Below, piece after piece: positions 8,263 to 17,278 of a stretch of DNA of 64,000 bases. The stretch spans positions 90,459 through 154,458 of the forward strand of contig NZ_JBHUWD010000005.1 of NCBI RefSeq assembly GCF_042670205.1, given 5' to 3'. How positions within the stretch are numbered: position 1 is the stretch's first letter; every line of letters begins with the position of its first letter. A program made the translations under genes and the position numbers. The notes under the pieces are model-generated. The model was not told where the DNA came from and did not search any database. It worked only from the letters and a program-made list of their open reading frames with translations. Source of the DNA: Luteimicrobium sp042670205. Its GTDB lineage: Bacteria > Actinomycetota > Actinomycetes > Actinomycetales > Cellulomonadaceae.

Positions 8263-9740
8263 GCCTGCTCCTCGGTGTCGGCGGTGTCGGCGGCCCGGAC
8301 GAGCGAGAGCACGTCGTCGCGGACCTTCTCCATGATGTCCTCGTCGGCGGCCTCGACGTTGAGCCGCAGGAGCGGCTCGGTGTTGGACGCGCGGAGGTTG
8401 AACCACCACTGGGGCGTGGCGTCCCAGTGCGAGACGGTGAGGCCGTCGAGCTCGTCCGTGGTGACGGGACCGGCGCCCTGCTGGGTCACGTACGCCTCGA
8501 CGACGCGCGCCCGCGCCGCGGGCACGTCGGCCACGCGGGAGTTGATCTCGCCGCTCGCGACGTACGGCTGGTAGGCGTCCGCGAGCGCCGACAGCGGGTG
8601 CGGCTGGGACGCGAGCGCGGCGAGCACGTGCATCGCGGCGAGCATGCCGGTGTCGGCGAAGAAGAAGTCGCGGAAGTAGTAGTGCGCGCTGTGCTCTCCC
8701 CCGAAGACGGCCTGGTGCTCGGCCATCTGCGCCTTGATGAACGAGTGCCCGACGCGCGTGCGGACGGTCTCGGCGCCCGCGGCCTGCAGGAGGTCGGGGA
8801 CGGCCCGCGAGGTGATGAGGTTGTGGATGATCACGGGCCGCGCCGCGGCGTCGGCCTGCTTCTCCTTGGCGACCTCGCGCAGCCCGACGAGCGCGGTGAT
8901 CGCGGACGGCGAGACCGGGTCGCCGTGCTCGTCGACGACGAAGCAGCGGTCGGCGTCGCCGTCGAAGGCGAGGCCGAGGTCGGCGTCGTGCTCGACGACA
9001 GCGGCCTGGAGGTCGCGGAGGTTGGCGGGCTCGAGCGGGTTGGCCTCGTGGTTGGGGAACGAGCCGTCGAGCTCGAAGTACAGCGGCACGACGTCGAGCG
9101 GCAGGGCGGGCAGGCCGGCGCCGGTGCCCAGCACGGCCGGCACGGTGTACCCGCCCATGCCGTTCCCCGCGTCGACGACGACCTTGAGCGGGCGGATCCC
9201 GGACAGGTCGACGAGCCCACGGAGGAACGCGGCGTACTCGCCGAGCATGTCGCGGTCGGCGACGGCGCCGCGGGCGCCCGCGTCGACGGCGTCGGGGAGA
9301 CCGTCGCCCAGGTAGTCGCCGGCGAGCTCGCGGACCTCGGCGAGCCCGGTGTCCTGCCCGACGGGGCGGGCTCCCGCGCGGCACAGCTTGATGCCGTTGT
9401 AGACCGCCGGGTTGTGGCTCGCGGTGAACATCGCGCCGGGGACGCCGAGCGAGCCGGACGCGAAGTACAGGCCGTCGGTCGAGCACAGGCCGATGCGGGT
9501 CACGTCGACGCCCGCGTCGGTGAGCCCGGAGGCGAACGCCGCGACGAGGTCCGGCCCGGACTCGCGCATGTCGTGCCCGACGACGACGCTCGGCCGGGCG
9601 CCCTCGCCCGCCTCGGGAAGCGCCACCACCCGCGCGAACGCCGCGCCGATCGCGCGGGCCACGTCGGGCGAGAGCTGGTCGGGGACGGTCCCGCGGACGT
9701 CGTAGGCCTTGATGAGGGAGGACAGGTCGATGCGCGTCAC
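8259..9740 (-). CDS. manB: phosphomannomutase/phosphoglucomutase
   Basis: Interconverts hexose 6- and 1-phosphates, feeding GDP-mannose or UDP-glucose synthesis. The 493 aa carry the four-domain alpha-D-phosphohexomutase signatures: phosphoserine loop FTASHNP (S108), metal loop DGDADR, and sugar-specificity loop GGEHSAHYYF. The start is GTG 9740, preceded by a TACGCT box with a 6 nt gap (leaderless), and gives MTRIDLSSL. In related genomes manB normally follows the DUF3499 gene; here 9.5 kb of glycan genes lie between them. Confidence 0.93.
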   Translation of the reverse strand: MTRIDLSSLIKAYDVRGTVPDQLSPDVARAIGAAFARVVALPEAGEGARPSVVVGHDMRESGPDLVAAFASGLTDAGVDVTRIGLCSTDGLYFASGSLGVPGAMFTASHNPAVYNGIKLCRAGARPVGQDTGLAEVRELAGDYLGDGLPDAVDAGARGAVADRDMLGEYAAFLRGLVDLSGIRPLKVVVDAGNGMGGYTVPAVLGTGAGLPALPLDVVPLYFELDGSFPNHEANPLEPANLRDLQAAVVEHDADLGLAFDGDADRCFVVDEHGDPVSPSAITALVGLREVAKEKQADAAARPVIIHNLITSRAVPDLLQAAGAETVRTRVGHSFIKAQMAEHQAVFGGEHSAHYYFRDFFFADTGMLAAMHVLAALASQPHPLSALADAYQPYVASGEINSRVADVPAARARVVEAYVTQQGAGPVTTDELDGLTVSHWDATPQWWFNLRASNTEPLLRLNVEAADEDIMEKVRDDVLSLVRAADTADTEEQA

Positions 9741-9746
9741 GGTCCG

Positions 9747-9752
9747 AGCGTA
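9747..9752 (-). promoter_or_regulatory. candidate -10 box of manB (leaderless)
   Basis: TACGCT on the minus strand, 6 nt before the GTG start at 9740. It would give manB its own promoter, separate from the glycan module upstream. Confidence 0.4.
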
Positions 9753-9765
9753 GCGGGACGGCCGC

Positions 9766-10929
9766 TCACCCGACGGGCGCCTCCGCCACCGCCCCGAGCC
9801 CCGCGAAGCCCTCCTCGACGGTCGCGGCGTCGCGCTCCGCCACGAAGAGCACGTTGTGGTACTTCGCGTACGCGTAGGGAGCGCTGGTCGCGTAGGTGAG
9901 GTCGGGCGCGACCGGGTACGCGCGCACGGCGTCGTCGTCGACGTGCCAGGCCCGCGTGTAGCCGCGCTCGCCCAGGAGCCGGTACAGCGTCGCGAAGTCG
10001 TCGCGCGAGAGCACCTCGGCGAGGAGCGCGGGCCGCTCGGCGTCCAGGAAGGCGCGCCCGCCCGCGAGCACGTGGCTCTCGTGCCGCTCGACGTCGATCT
10101 TCATGAGGCCGACGCGCGGGCGCCCCTCGGCGGCCCACCAGGCGTCGAGCGTCGTGACCTCGACCTGCGACGTGGCCGCGCCGCGGGCCGCCCCTCGGTC
10201 GGCGAAGCGCTCGAACGACGAGCCCGTCGCGAGCGGGACGGCGTCGTTGTGGTGGAGCGTCATCACCCCGGGCTCCGACGAGACGCCGACCGCGTGGACG
10301 TGCACCCGGTCCGTGAGCCCGGACAGACGCACGTTCGTGCGCGTGCGCCGGGCGATGCGCTCGACCACCTCGAACGCGTGCACGGCGACGTCGGGCGCGG
10401 CCGCGCCCGCGACGAGCGAGAAGATGCCGGTGTGCGCGCCGACGTCGAGCACGGTCGCCGCCGTCCGTGCGAGCGTCGAGAACACGGCCGTCGAGAGCGA
10501 CTCGTACGCGTTCGGGCCGAACCAGAACGACACCGCCGCGACGAGGTCGTCCTCGTCGAACCACATCCACACCGGCCGTCCGCCACCCGCCTGCACGAGC
10601 ACCGGACCCGTGTAGGGGTGGGCGCGCCGCAGGGCCCGCAGCTCGGGCGACTGGACCCGGGTGGGCACCGAGGCGCCGGTCGCGAGCCACGGGCGTGCGG
10701 CGTGCGCGTCGAGCGACTCCCGGGTCCCCCGGCGCGGGGCCGGGGCGGGCGGCGCCGGCGCGGGGGCCGCCGCCGGGCCGGGCGCCCGGTCGCGCGCGTC
10801 CAGCGCCGCCTCGACGCGCTGGTCCACCAGCCGGCGCAGCTCGCCGCCCGCGAGGGCGTCGGCCCACCGCAGCGCGACCCGGCGCGGCCCGCTGGGCGCC
10901 GTTCCCCGTCCTGCTCGTGCGTCCCCCAT
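9766..10929 (-). CDS. FkbM family SAM-dependent methyltransferase
   Basis: 387 aa. About 100 N-terminal residues are variable and contain an Ala/Pro-rich linker (residues 49-66). The methyltransferase fold then begins with the SAM loop LDVGAHTGIFS at 161-171 and the acidic residue of HAFEVVE near 187; the FkbM-type KIDVERHE lies in the C-terminal half. FkbM enzymes O-methylate sugars or polyketides; among glycosyl and pyruvyl transferases, a polysaccharide sugar is the likely target. It is the last gene of the minus-strand glycan module, 15 bp after the pyruvyl transferase gene. The ATG at 10929 gives a normal-length product. Confidence 0.85.
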   Translation of the reverse strand: MGDARAGRGTAPSGPRRVALRWADALAGGELRRLVDQRVEAALDARDRAPGPAAAPAPAPPAPAPRRGTRESLDAHAARPWLATGASVPTRVQSPELRALRRAHPYTGPVLVQAGGGRPVWMWFDEDDLVAAVSFWFGPNAYESLSTAVFSTLARTAATVLDVGAHTGIFSLVAGAAAPDVAVHAFEVVERIARRTRTNVRLSGLTDRVHVHAVGVSSEPGVMTLHHNDAVPLATGSSFERFADRGAARGAATSQVEVTTLDAWWAAEGRPRVGLMKIDVERHESHVLAGGRAFLDAERPALLAEVLSRDDFATLYRLLGERGYTRAWHVDDDAVRAYPVAPDLTYATSAPYAYAKYHNVLFVAERDAATVEEGFAGLGAVAEAPVG

Positions 10930-10944
10930 GCGCTCGTCCTCTCG

Positions 10945-12405
10945 TCAGGGGCGTCCCGCACCCAGGCCGAGCCGGCGGCGCACGTACCGTGCGCCCCTCC
11001 CGACCGTCGTCGCGGGCGCCGTCGGGTCGGTCACGACCTCGAGCGCGCGACGCACCTGCGTCGCGCGGGCGACGTCGCCCTCGGCGTACAGCTCCTCGCG
11101 GCGGTCGCGCAGCCACGCGCGTGCGACGCCGGCGCGCTCGTCGTCCGTGAGCGACGCGGGGCCCGACGGCTTCGCCTTCGGTGCCGCGGGCCCGCGCGTC
11201 CGCCCCTCGAACAGCATCGTCTTGGCGTGGAGGCGGCTCGACAGCCAGACCTCGAGCTCGCCGAGGGGCACGCACTCGCGCTCGTCGGGCATCGCGCCGG
11301 TGAGCGCGTGATAGATCCGCGCGAGGTTCTCGAGCGAGACGTCGTAGAGGCGCTCGCGCTCCTTGGTCGCGCGCTCCTGCATCGCCTCGTAGTCGTCGTG
11401 GCACCGCTCGACGTTCGCCACGATCCGTGCGCCCAGGTCCGGGTCGTCGACGTCGATCAGCAGGTCGTCGATGCCGACCTCGCGGGCGAAGTAGACCATC
11501 TTCGGGGAGTTGTCGATCGGCACGACGAGCGACCCGGCCCCGAAGGGGACCATCGCCCCGTGTCCGCGCGTCGCGACGACGATCGGCACCTGCGAGAAGT
11601 GGCGCGGCCCGAGCAGCACGTCGCGGTCCTCGGTGTTCATCTCGACGAACGTGAAGTCGTCGAACCCGTGGGCGCGCAGGTAGTCGGGGAACACCGCGTC
11701 GAACTTCGCGAAGAACGACGCGAGCTCGATCTCGTAGCCGGCGGCCTTGAGCGACCGGCACGCCCGCAGCACCTGCTCGGCGACGCGGTCGTCCTTCTCG
11801 GACGGCGAGCGCGTGACCTGGAGGGTCACGCGGCGCGCCCTCTCCGGGACCGCGTGCGGGTCGCCGGCGCCGTCGACGAGCTGGCGCAGGAACGTCGTCG
11901 GGCACGGCTGGAACACGATCTTGTGGTGGAGCCGGGGGTCGACGATCTCCTTGACCCGTTCGATCGACCCGTGGTTGCGCAGGCCCACGAACGGCGAGTC
12001 CTCGATGACCGCCTCGAAGTGCTCCTTGAAGACCGGAGCGAGGCCGGTGTGGTTGCGGTAGAGGTTGAAGCCGACGCCGAAGACGATCGTCCTCCGCATC
12101 TGGCGGGCCGTCGCGACGCTCGACCGGAACGCCCAGCCCGACAGGTCGTGGTTGCGCGGGATGATCACGCCGCCGCCCGCGATCAGGGCCGCGTCGAACG
12201 TGTTGGCCCGCTCCACGAGCCGCGGCCCGATCGGGTACCGGCTGTCGGCGCCGTCCTCGACGCGGAAGTACCGCCGCCCCCCGAACGAGTGGAACAGCGC
12301 CCGGACGGCCTCCACGAGGAGCGCGTCGCCGTAGTTGTTGTGCGTGTAGTACTGCCAGGAGAAGAGCCGGACGGGCCGGGTCGGGGCGGCCGGGGTCGTG
12401 GTCAT
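10945..12405 (-). CDS. polysaccharide pyruvyl transferase family protein
   Basis: 486 aa member of the CsaB/WcaK family, which transfers pyruvate from PEP to glycan sugars as ketals. N-terminal FSWQYYTHNNYGDALL, the central AALIAGGGVI, and the segment VGLRNHGSIERV followed by CPTTFLR are all family-like. The last of these is nearly identical in the second pyruvyl transferase (17279-19201), so the two are paralogues within one cluster. Pyruvylation adds negative charge to wall polysaccharides and can anchor SLH-type proteins. It starts at ATG 12405, 15 bp after the upstream gene. Confidence 0.85.
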   Translation of the reverse strand: MTTTPAAPTRPVRLFSWQYYTHNNYGDALLVEAVRALFHSFGGRRYFRVEDGADSRYPIGPRLVERANTFDAALIAGGGVIIPRNHDLSGWAFRSSVATARQMRRTIVFGVGFNLYRNHTGLAPVFKEHFEAVIEDSPFVGLRNHGSIERVKEIVDPRLHHKIVFQPCPTTFLRQLVDGAGDPHAVPERARRVTLQVTRSPSEKDDRVAEQVLRACRSLKAAGYEIELASFFAKFDAVFPDYLRAHGFDDFTFVEMNTEDRDVLLGPRHFSQVPIVVATRGHGAMVPFGAGSLVVPIDNSPKMVYFAREVGIDDLLIDVDDPDLGARIVANVERCHDDYEAMQERATKERERLYDVSLENLARIYHALTGAMPDERECVPLGELEVWLSSRLHAKTMLFEGRTRGPAAPKAKPSGPASLTDDERAGVARAWLRDRREELYAEGDVARATQVRRALEVVTDPTAPATTVGRGARYVRRRLGLGAGRP

Positions 12406-12420
12406 GCGTGCTCCTTCGTC

Positions 12421-15384
12421 TCAGGCCGCCGCGAGCGCGTCGCGCCCCGGCTGCCACGCGTCCATCAGCCCGGCCGTGCCTGACCCGGTGGCGTCGTCCT
12501 GCAGGGCCCCCACGAGCATCCGCGCGTCTGCGGCCGACGGCGCCGCGATGAGCCGGGCCAGCGCCCACGTCGCGGAGTCGGGCCGCATCGCGAGCAGCGG
12601 GACGCGCTCGCCGAACCGGTCGAAGACGTCGCGGACGAAGTCGCCGATCCCCCGCTGGATCTCGGCGTTGCGCCGGTCGGAGGCCACCGTCGGCGCGAGG
12701 ACCGGCCGGCCGCCGGGGCCGAAACCGTGGCACTCGGGCAGGCCGACGGGCGTCAGCAGGTACTCGAGCACGGTCCCGTACCGGAAGAACGTGCGGTCCT
12801 GCGACCACGGCTCGAACCGGGCACCGGTGATCACGGCGTACTCGAGCGCGTGCTCCATGCCCGTGAAGTAGAGGCCGTCGACGCGGCGGCCGACGCTCGT
12901 CATGATCGCGCGCTGCGACGAGCCCGAGTAGCCGAGGTCGACGACGACGGGCCGCGCGGCGTCCCCGAGCTGCTCCGCGTAATAGCGGCGGGCGTCCGCG
13001 CTGCGCTCGGCGCACGCGGCGGCGACCTCGTCGGCGCGCTCGACGAGCACCGCGGTCAGCGCGGCTGCGCGGTCCTTGCCGAGCGGGGCGTCGAGCTCGC
13101 CGATCCGGGCCCGGGCGAGCGCGGGCTCGAGCAGGCGCACCGCGCCCGCCCCGAAGCGCGTCGTGAGGAGCGTGCGCGGCGTGTTGGCCGGGTTGAGCCC
13201 GTGCACGAACTGCGTCGAGGCCACGTGCGCGGCGTCCCCCGAGAAGACCTGGAACGCGGCGCGGCGCGACGCGAGCAGGTAGCGCGCGGGCGGGAGCTCC
13301 GGGTCGGCGGCACGCAGCCGCTCGTAGACGAGGTGCGGGACGTACCCGTCGCGCGCGAGGAAGGAGACGTCGTCGTACCCGAGGTCGCGCGCCTGGCGGG
13401 CCACCCACAGGGTCCAGCCGAGGAGCGCGGGACCGGCGATCCCGTAGCCGAGGGCGTAGGGCGTCCCGAGGGAGACCGCGCCCTTCGGGAACGCGACGAA
13501 CGGGTTGTCGAAGAAGCGGTGGGCGACGACGCCCTTGACGAGCGAGAGACCCTTCTCCTCGCGGAAGCCCTTCCAGAGTCCGCCGAGCGCGTGCGTGCGC
13601 CGGGCTGCGTCGGCCGCGGACGGCACGTGCAGCGTGGCGATCCCGCGCGCCGCCGCCCGCTCGACGTCGGCGACGGGGTTGTCGCCCACGTGCAGCAGGT
13701 CGCCGGCGTCGAGCCCGAGGTCCCCCAGGACGACGTCGAACAGCGCGCCGTCCGCCTTGGTGGCGTCGGCGTCGGCCGAGGCGAAGACGAACGCCGGCTC
13801 GACCGGCAGGTGCGGGCCGACGAGGTCGAGCAGCTCGTCGGCGGAGTAGAAGGTGTCGGACACCAGCCCGACGGTCCGTCCCAGCCGGTGCGCGAAGAGC
13901 ATGAGCGCGACGCCGAGCGCCCGCGGGGCGAGGTGCTGCTCCTCGAGCGCGACCTCCGCCTCGAGGAGCGCCTTGCCGCGTGGGAGGCCGCCCAGCAGCC
14001 GGGACGTCTGGTCTGCGACGGCCCCGAGCGTGTACTCGCCACGCTCGCCGCCCGCCGCCCGGTCCGCCGCCCGCAGCGTGCCGACCGCGGCGTTGCGCGC
14101 GTTGCTGTAGCGCGCCATCGGCGGCAGGTCGGGTGCGAGCTCGCGGTCCAGGACGCTGACGAGGTCCGACGCCCGCGAGACGGGCCGCACCACCAGCGTG
14201 TCGAACACGTCGAACGAGACGTGGGTCGCCGTCGACGAGCGCAACGCCCGGAACGCGTCCGGCAGGCCGGGCGTGACCGCTCCCCCGACGCCGTGGACCG
14301 CGGCGAGCAGCGGGTCCTGGGTCGTCGGCGGGACCGAGTCGACCTGGCGCTCGAGCACGCTCCACGGGTCCACGCCGGCGTCGACGGCCGGGAGCTGCTC
14401 CACGGCAGGGATCCGGTCGCGCAGCGCAAGGTAGTTCGCGAGCTGGCCGGTGCGCTCCGCGCCCAGGCTGGCCGCCATGCGCAGCCCGAAGTCCACGTCG
14501 ACGAGGAACGACGGGACGCCCAGCAGGTGCGGAGCCGTGAGCAGCAGGGTCGAGTTCACCGCGACGACCGCGGCCGGGCGCGACGTGGCGATCAGCACCT
14601 CGAGCGGCAGGTCCCGGTCCGTCATGAGCGTCAGCCCGTCGCCCGCGGCGCCGGGCAACGAGGCCGCGATCGCCTCGTACACCGCCGACGCGTGCCGCGG
14701 GTGCGGCTTGTACGCGACCCGGTACCCCTTCGCGAGGAGGTCCTCGACGACGCCGCGGTAGACCGCGACGAGCTCGTCCGTCGACACCGCGTCGCCCTTG
14801 CGGTCGAAGTACTGCTCGACGAGCACCACCGTGTCCGGGGTCAGCCCGGCGTCGTGCCGGCCGCACGCCCGCTCGAGGGCACCCGTGAACGCCGTCGCGT
14901 CGATCTCCTCGAACAGCTCGGGGCGGTCGAGCGCCGAGAGGGGCGCGAAGGCCCCGAGGTAGTGGTGGTACTCGACCCGCACGACCCGGTCGAGGAACTG
15001 CAGCGGGCGCAGGTCGTCGGGATACAGCCCGGCCATGCCCTCCTCGAACAGGCTCACCCCGGCGTCGGGGAAGGCGCCGGCCAGCGCGTCCAGGAGCCAG
15101 TGCGAGTGGGACAGGAACATGCGGAGCTGCTGCGGGGTCCGGCCGCCGCACAGCTCGGTCATCCGCTCCGCGTCCGCGAGGATCTCGAGGTACTCCGCCG
15201 GCTCCGGCAGGAACGAGACCGTCTTGACGCCCCGCAGCCGCCGGATCCGGCGCGCGAGGCGTCGCTCGTCCGCGGGGTCGGAGAACAGGACGACGACGTG
15301 GTGGTCGTCCTCGGGGCCGACGTACCGCGACGCGAACGAGTTGACCGCCGAGTACAGGCCGGTGACCAGGTGCAGCGTGGTCAT
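12421..15384 (-). CDS. polysialyltransferase-like transferase fused to HAD (COG5610-like)
   Basis: 987 aa, at least two modules. Residues 1 to about 350 resemble bacterial polysialyltransferases (GT52/POLYST): acidic motif EEG at 114-116, HP motif in KPHPR (228-229) and an S/T motif at 278-279 (NSTLLL). Residue 388 onward is a HAD phosphatase with nucleophile motif FDVFDT (D392) and a late acidic motif HVGDNP. The last 300 residues contain FLARDGY and YSGSSQR, as in COG5610 HAD proteins linked to capsules. It overlaps the next upstream gene by 4 bp. No CMP-sialic acid genes are in the window, so the donor sugar is unknown. The start at ATG 15384 avoids a long overlap with the upstream gene. 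Confidence 0.8.
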   Translation of the reverse strand: MTTLHLVTGLYSAVNSFASRYVGPEDDHHVVVLFSDPADERRLARRIRRLRGVKTVSFLPEPAEYLEILADAERMTELCGGRTPQQLRMFLSHSHWLLDALAGAFPDAGVSLFEEGMAGLYPDDLRPLQFLDRVVRVEYHHYLGAFAPLSALDRPELFEEIDATAFTGALERACGRHDAGLTPDTVVLVEQYFDRKGDAVSTDELVAVYRGVVEDLLAKGYRVAYKPHPRHASAVYEAIAASLPGAAGDGLTLMTDRDLPLEVLIATSRPAAVVAVNSTLLLTAPHLLGVPSFLVDVDFGLRMAASLGAERTGQLANYLALRDRIPAVEQLPAVDAGVDPWSVLERQVDSVPPTTQDPLLAAVHGVGGAVTPGLPDAFRALRSSTATHVSFDVFDTLVVRPVSRASDLVSVLDRELAPDLPPMARYSNARNAAVGTLRAADRAAGGERGEYTLGAVADQTSRLLGGLPRGKALLEAEVALEEQHLAPRALGVALMLFAHRLGRTVGLVSDTFYSADELLDLVGPHLPVEPAFVFASADADATKADGALFDVVLGDLGLDAGDLLHVGDNPVADVERAAARGIATLHVPSAADAARRTHALGGLWKGFREEKGLSLVKGVVAHRFFDNPFVAFPKGAVSLGTPYALGYGIAGPALLGWTLWVARQARDLGYDDVSFLARDGYVPHLVYERLRAADPELPPARYLLASRRAAFQVFSGDAAHVASTQFVHGLNPANTPRTLLTTRFGAGAVRLLEPALARARIGELDAPLGKDRAAALTAVLVERADEVAAACAERSADARRYYAEQLGDAARPVVVDLGYSGSSQRAIMTSVGRRVDGLYFTGMEHALEYAVITGARFEPWSQDRTFFRYGTVLEYLLTPVGLPECHGFGPGGRPVLAPTVASDRRNAEIQRGIGDFVRDVFDRFGERVPLLAMRPDSATWALARLIAAPSAADARMLVGALQDDATGSGTAGLMDAWQPGRDALAAA

Positions 15385-17210
15385 GCGCCGAGCCCCACGG
15401 CGCGCCGGCCTGCCGTCGTCCACATGCGCGCCCACGTCCCCGCGGACTCGCGGCGGTGGCCGCGGCGGCGCTGGATCTGCGCGAGCACGCGCAGGTTGCG
15501 CACCGAGCCCGGCCAGCGCTCGAGGGTGCGCAGCGCGACGCGCTCGGCCTCGTCGAGGCGCCCTGCCTCCATGAGCTCGCGGGCCGCGAGCCACCGCTTG
15601 GTGCTCGCCGCGTCGGCGTCCTCGGGAGCCGGCACGTCGTCCGCGCCGGGCTCCGCGGGGTCGCCCGGGAGCGCGGCCACCCGCTCCACCTCCCGCGCCG
15701 GCTCGGCCGCCTCGCGGCGGGCGCGCTCGCGGGCGAGCTGCCACAGCGTGAGGTACCCGAGGTAGTCGGGCCCGAGCCGGTCGATCCACAGCCCGACGAG
15801 CGACTCGGGCAGGTCGCGGTCGCGGTTCCACGGCTTCGGCCCCACGAAGTGCAGCACCTTGACGTCCCCCAGCCCCACCACGCCCGGGTTGGAGTCGAGC
15901 ATCCGCCACAGCGTGTTGTAGGAGCTGTCCAGCCAGTCCACGTCCGGGAAGTAGCTGTTGAGGAAGCCCTGGTCGCCGCCGTCGTAGGACTCGAGGGTGC
16001 CGTTCTTCGCCATCATGTCGCGGAACACGTCGGCGTCGGGGCGGAACGCGAAGACGCCGCTGTTGAAGATCTCGCGGTTGAGGGAGAACCCGAAGTCGGG
16101 CGCCGCCGACAGGCCGTCCCGGTCGAACAGGTCGTCCAGACCGTCGAGGACCACGGTGTCCGCGTCGAGGTAGACGCCGCGGTCCAGGAACGTCAGCGCG
16201 AACACGCCCAGCTTCGAGAACGTGTACTCGAACCGGCCCTGGTGCTTGCCGCCGAACAGCGCGTTGCGGATGCGCGGCGCCCGCACGACGGTCAGGTTCT
16301 CCGGCAGGTACGGCACGTCCGGCAGACGGTAGCCCGCCGGCACCAGCGCGAGCAGCGGGTACGACGAGACCTTGGCCAGCGAGCGCGCCATGGCGAGCGC
16401 CCCCCAGAAGTAGCCGTCGTCGTCGAAGTAGGTGACGTAGGCGACCCGCCGCTCCCCCGCGGGCGTCCGGCGCAGCGCGTACAGCTGCTGGCCGACGAGG
16501 TCGGGGCCCTGCTTGGCCTCGGGGGTCATCCGGGCGCCGTCCGCGGCCGGCGCGTGCGAGACGAACTGCTTGAGCGGCTCGCTCGCGGCGCCGTCGACGA
16601 TCGATGCGCCGGGGAACGCGTCGCGCAGGCGCTTGAGGTGCCCGAGCTCGTAGGAGTACGCGACCCGGCTCGTCGAGCGCAGCCCGGCGCCCACGGCGTC
16701 CTCGGTGAGGATCGACCGGCGGATCTTGCCGACGTACGTGCCGTCGGCCTGGCCGTCGAGCACGACGACCTGCTCGAACCCGAGCGACAGGGCCGTCCCG
16801 AGCATGACGGCGAGCATGCTCGGCGGGTGCGGGTCGCCGAGGATCGACGCTGTCGCGGGCGAGCCGACGAGGTAGTCGGCCCAGTCCTCGACCTGGCCGT
16901 CCCGGACCATGCCCTCGAGCGTGTGACCGACGAGCTGCTGGGCCCGGCGCAGGTCCGTGAGGACGGCCCCGATCTCGTAGTCCCCTCGGTAGACCGTCGT
17001 GCGCACCTTCTGGAGCGCGGCCTGCCGCGGCGCGACGAACCACGCGGCGACCTCGCGCCCGAACCAGTAGTGGTCCTCGGCGGCGATGTCGCCCTCCCGG
17101 AACACGTACGAGTCGGCGGGGAGGCTCGCGTAGTCGATCTCCTCGAGCGACACGCGCGCCGTCACGAGGACGACGGGACGCGTCACGTCCAGACGGCTGA
17201 GAGCCTCCAC
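15381..17210 (-). CDS. GT8 glycosyltransferase with degenerate GT42-like N-terminal domain
   Basis: 609 aa fusion. Residues about 12-215 follow the pattern of Campylobacter CST-type sialyltransferases (GT42): VSLEEIDYASLPADSYVFR matches the start of that fold, and GTALSLGFEQVVVLDGQAD matches its CMP-sugar core. The GNGPS motif and the catalytic His appear to be replaced. Residues about 255-475 are a complete GT8 domain with metal motif DAD (349-351) and HFVGPKPW (454-461). The C-terminus looks like one or two TPR helices. The GT8 half should be active; the GT42-like half may only bind. It is coupled by a 4 bp overlap to the POLYST-HAD gene. Confidence 0.8.
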   Translation of the reverse strand: MEALSRLDVTRPVVLVTARVSLEEIDYASLPADSYVFREGDIAAEDHYWFGREVAAWFVAPRQAALQKVRTTVYRGDYEIGAVLTDLRRAQQLVGHTLEGMVRDGQVEDWADYLVGSPATASILGDPHPPSMLAVMLGTALSLGFEQVVVLDGQADGTYVGKIRRSILTEDAVGAGLRSTSRVAYSYELGHLKRLRDAFPGASIVDGAASEPLKQFVSHAPAADGARMTPEAKQGPDLVGQQLYALRRTPAGERRVAYVTYFDDDGYFWGALAMARSLAKVSSYPLLALVPAGYRLPDVPYLPENLTVVRAPRIRNALFGGKHQGRFEYTFSKLGVFALTFLDRGVYLDADTVVLDGLDDLFDRDGLSAAPDFGFSLNREIFNSGVFAFRPDADVFRDMMAKNGTLESYDGGDQGFLNSYFPDVDWLDSSYNTLWRMLDSNPGVVGLGDVKVLHFVGPKPWNRDRDLPESLVGLWIDRLGPDYLGYLTLWQLARERARREAAEPAREVERVAALPGDPAEPGADDVPAPEDADAASTKRWLAARELMEAGRLDEAERVALRTLERWPGSVRNLRVLAQIQRRRGHRRESAGTWARMWTTAGRRAVGLGA

Positions 17211-17278
17211 GGGCCCGCCCTTCCCGGCCCTTCGGGCCCGTTCCGTGTCGTGCGGCGGTCGGCGTCGGCGGCGGCTCC

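Noticed and set aside
9737..15151. An 1804-codon open frame on the minus strand across the glycan module
   Set aside because: It is a shadow of the real genes in another frame: Arg/Ala/Pro-rich low-complexity translation, no domain, and it crosses four well-supported genes.
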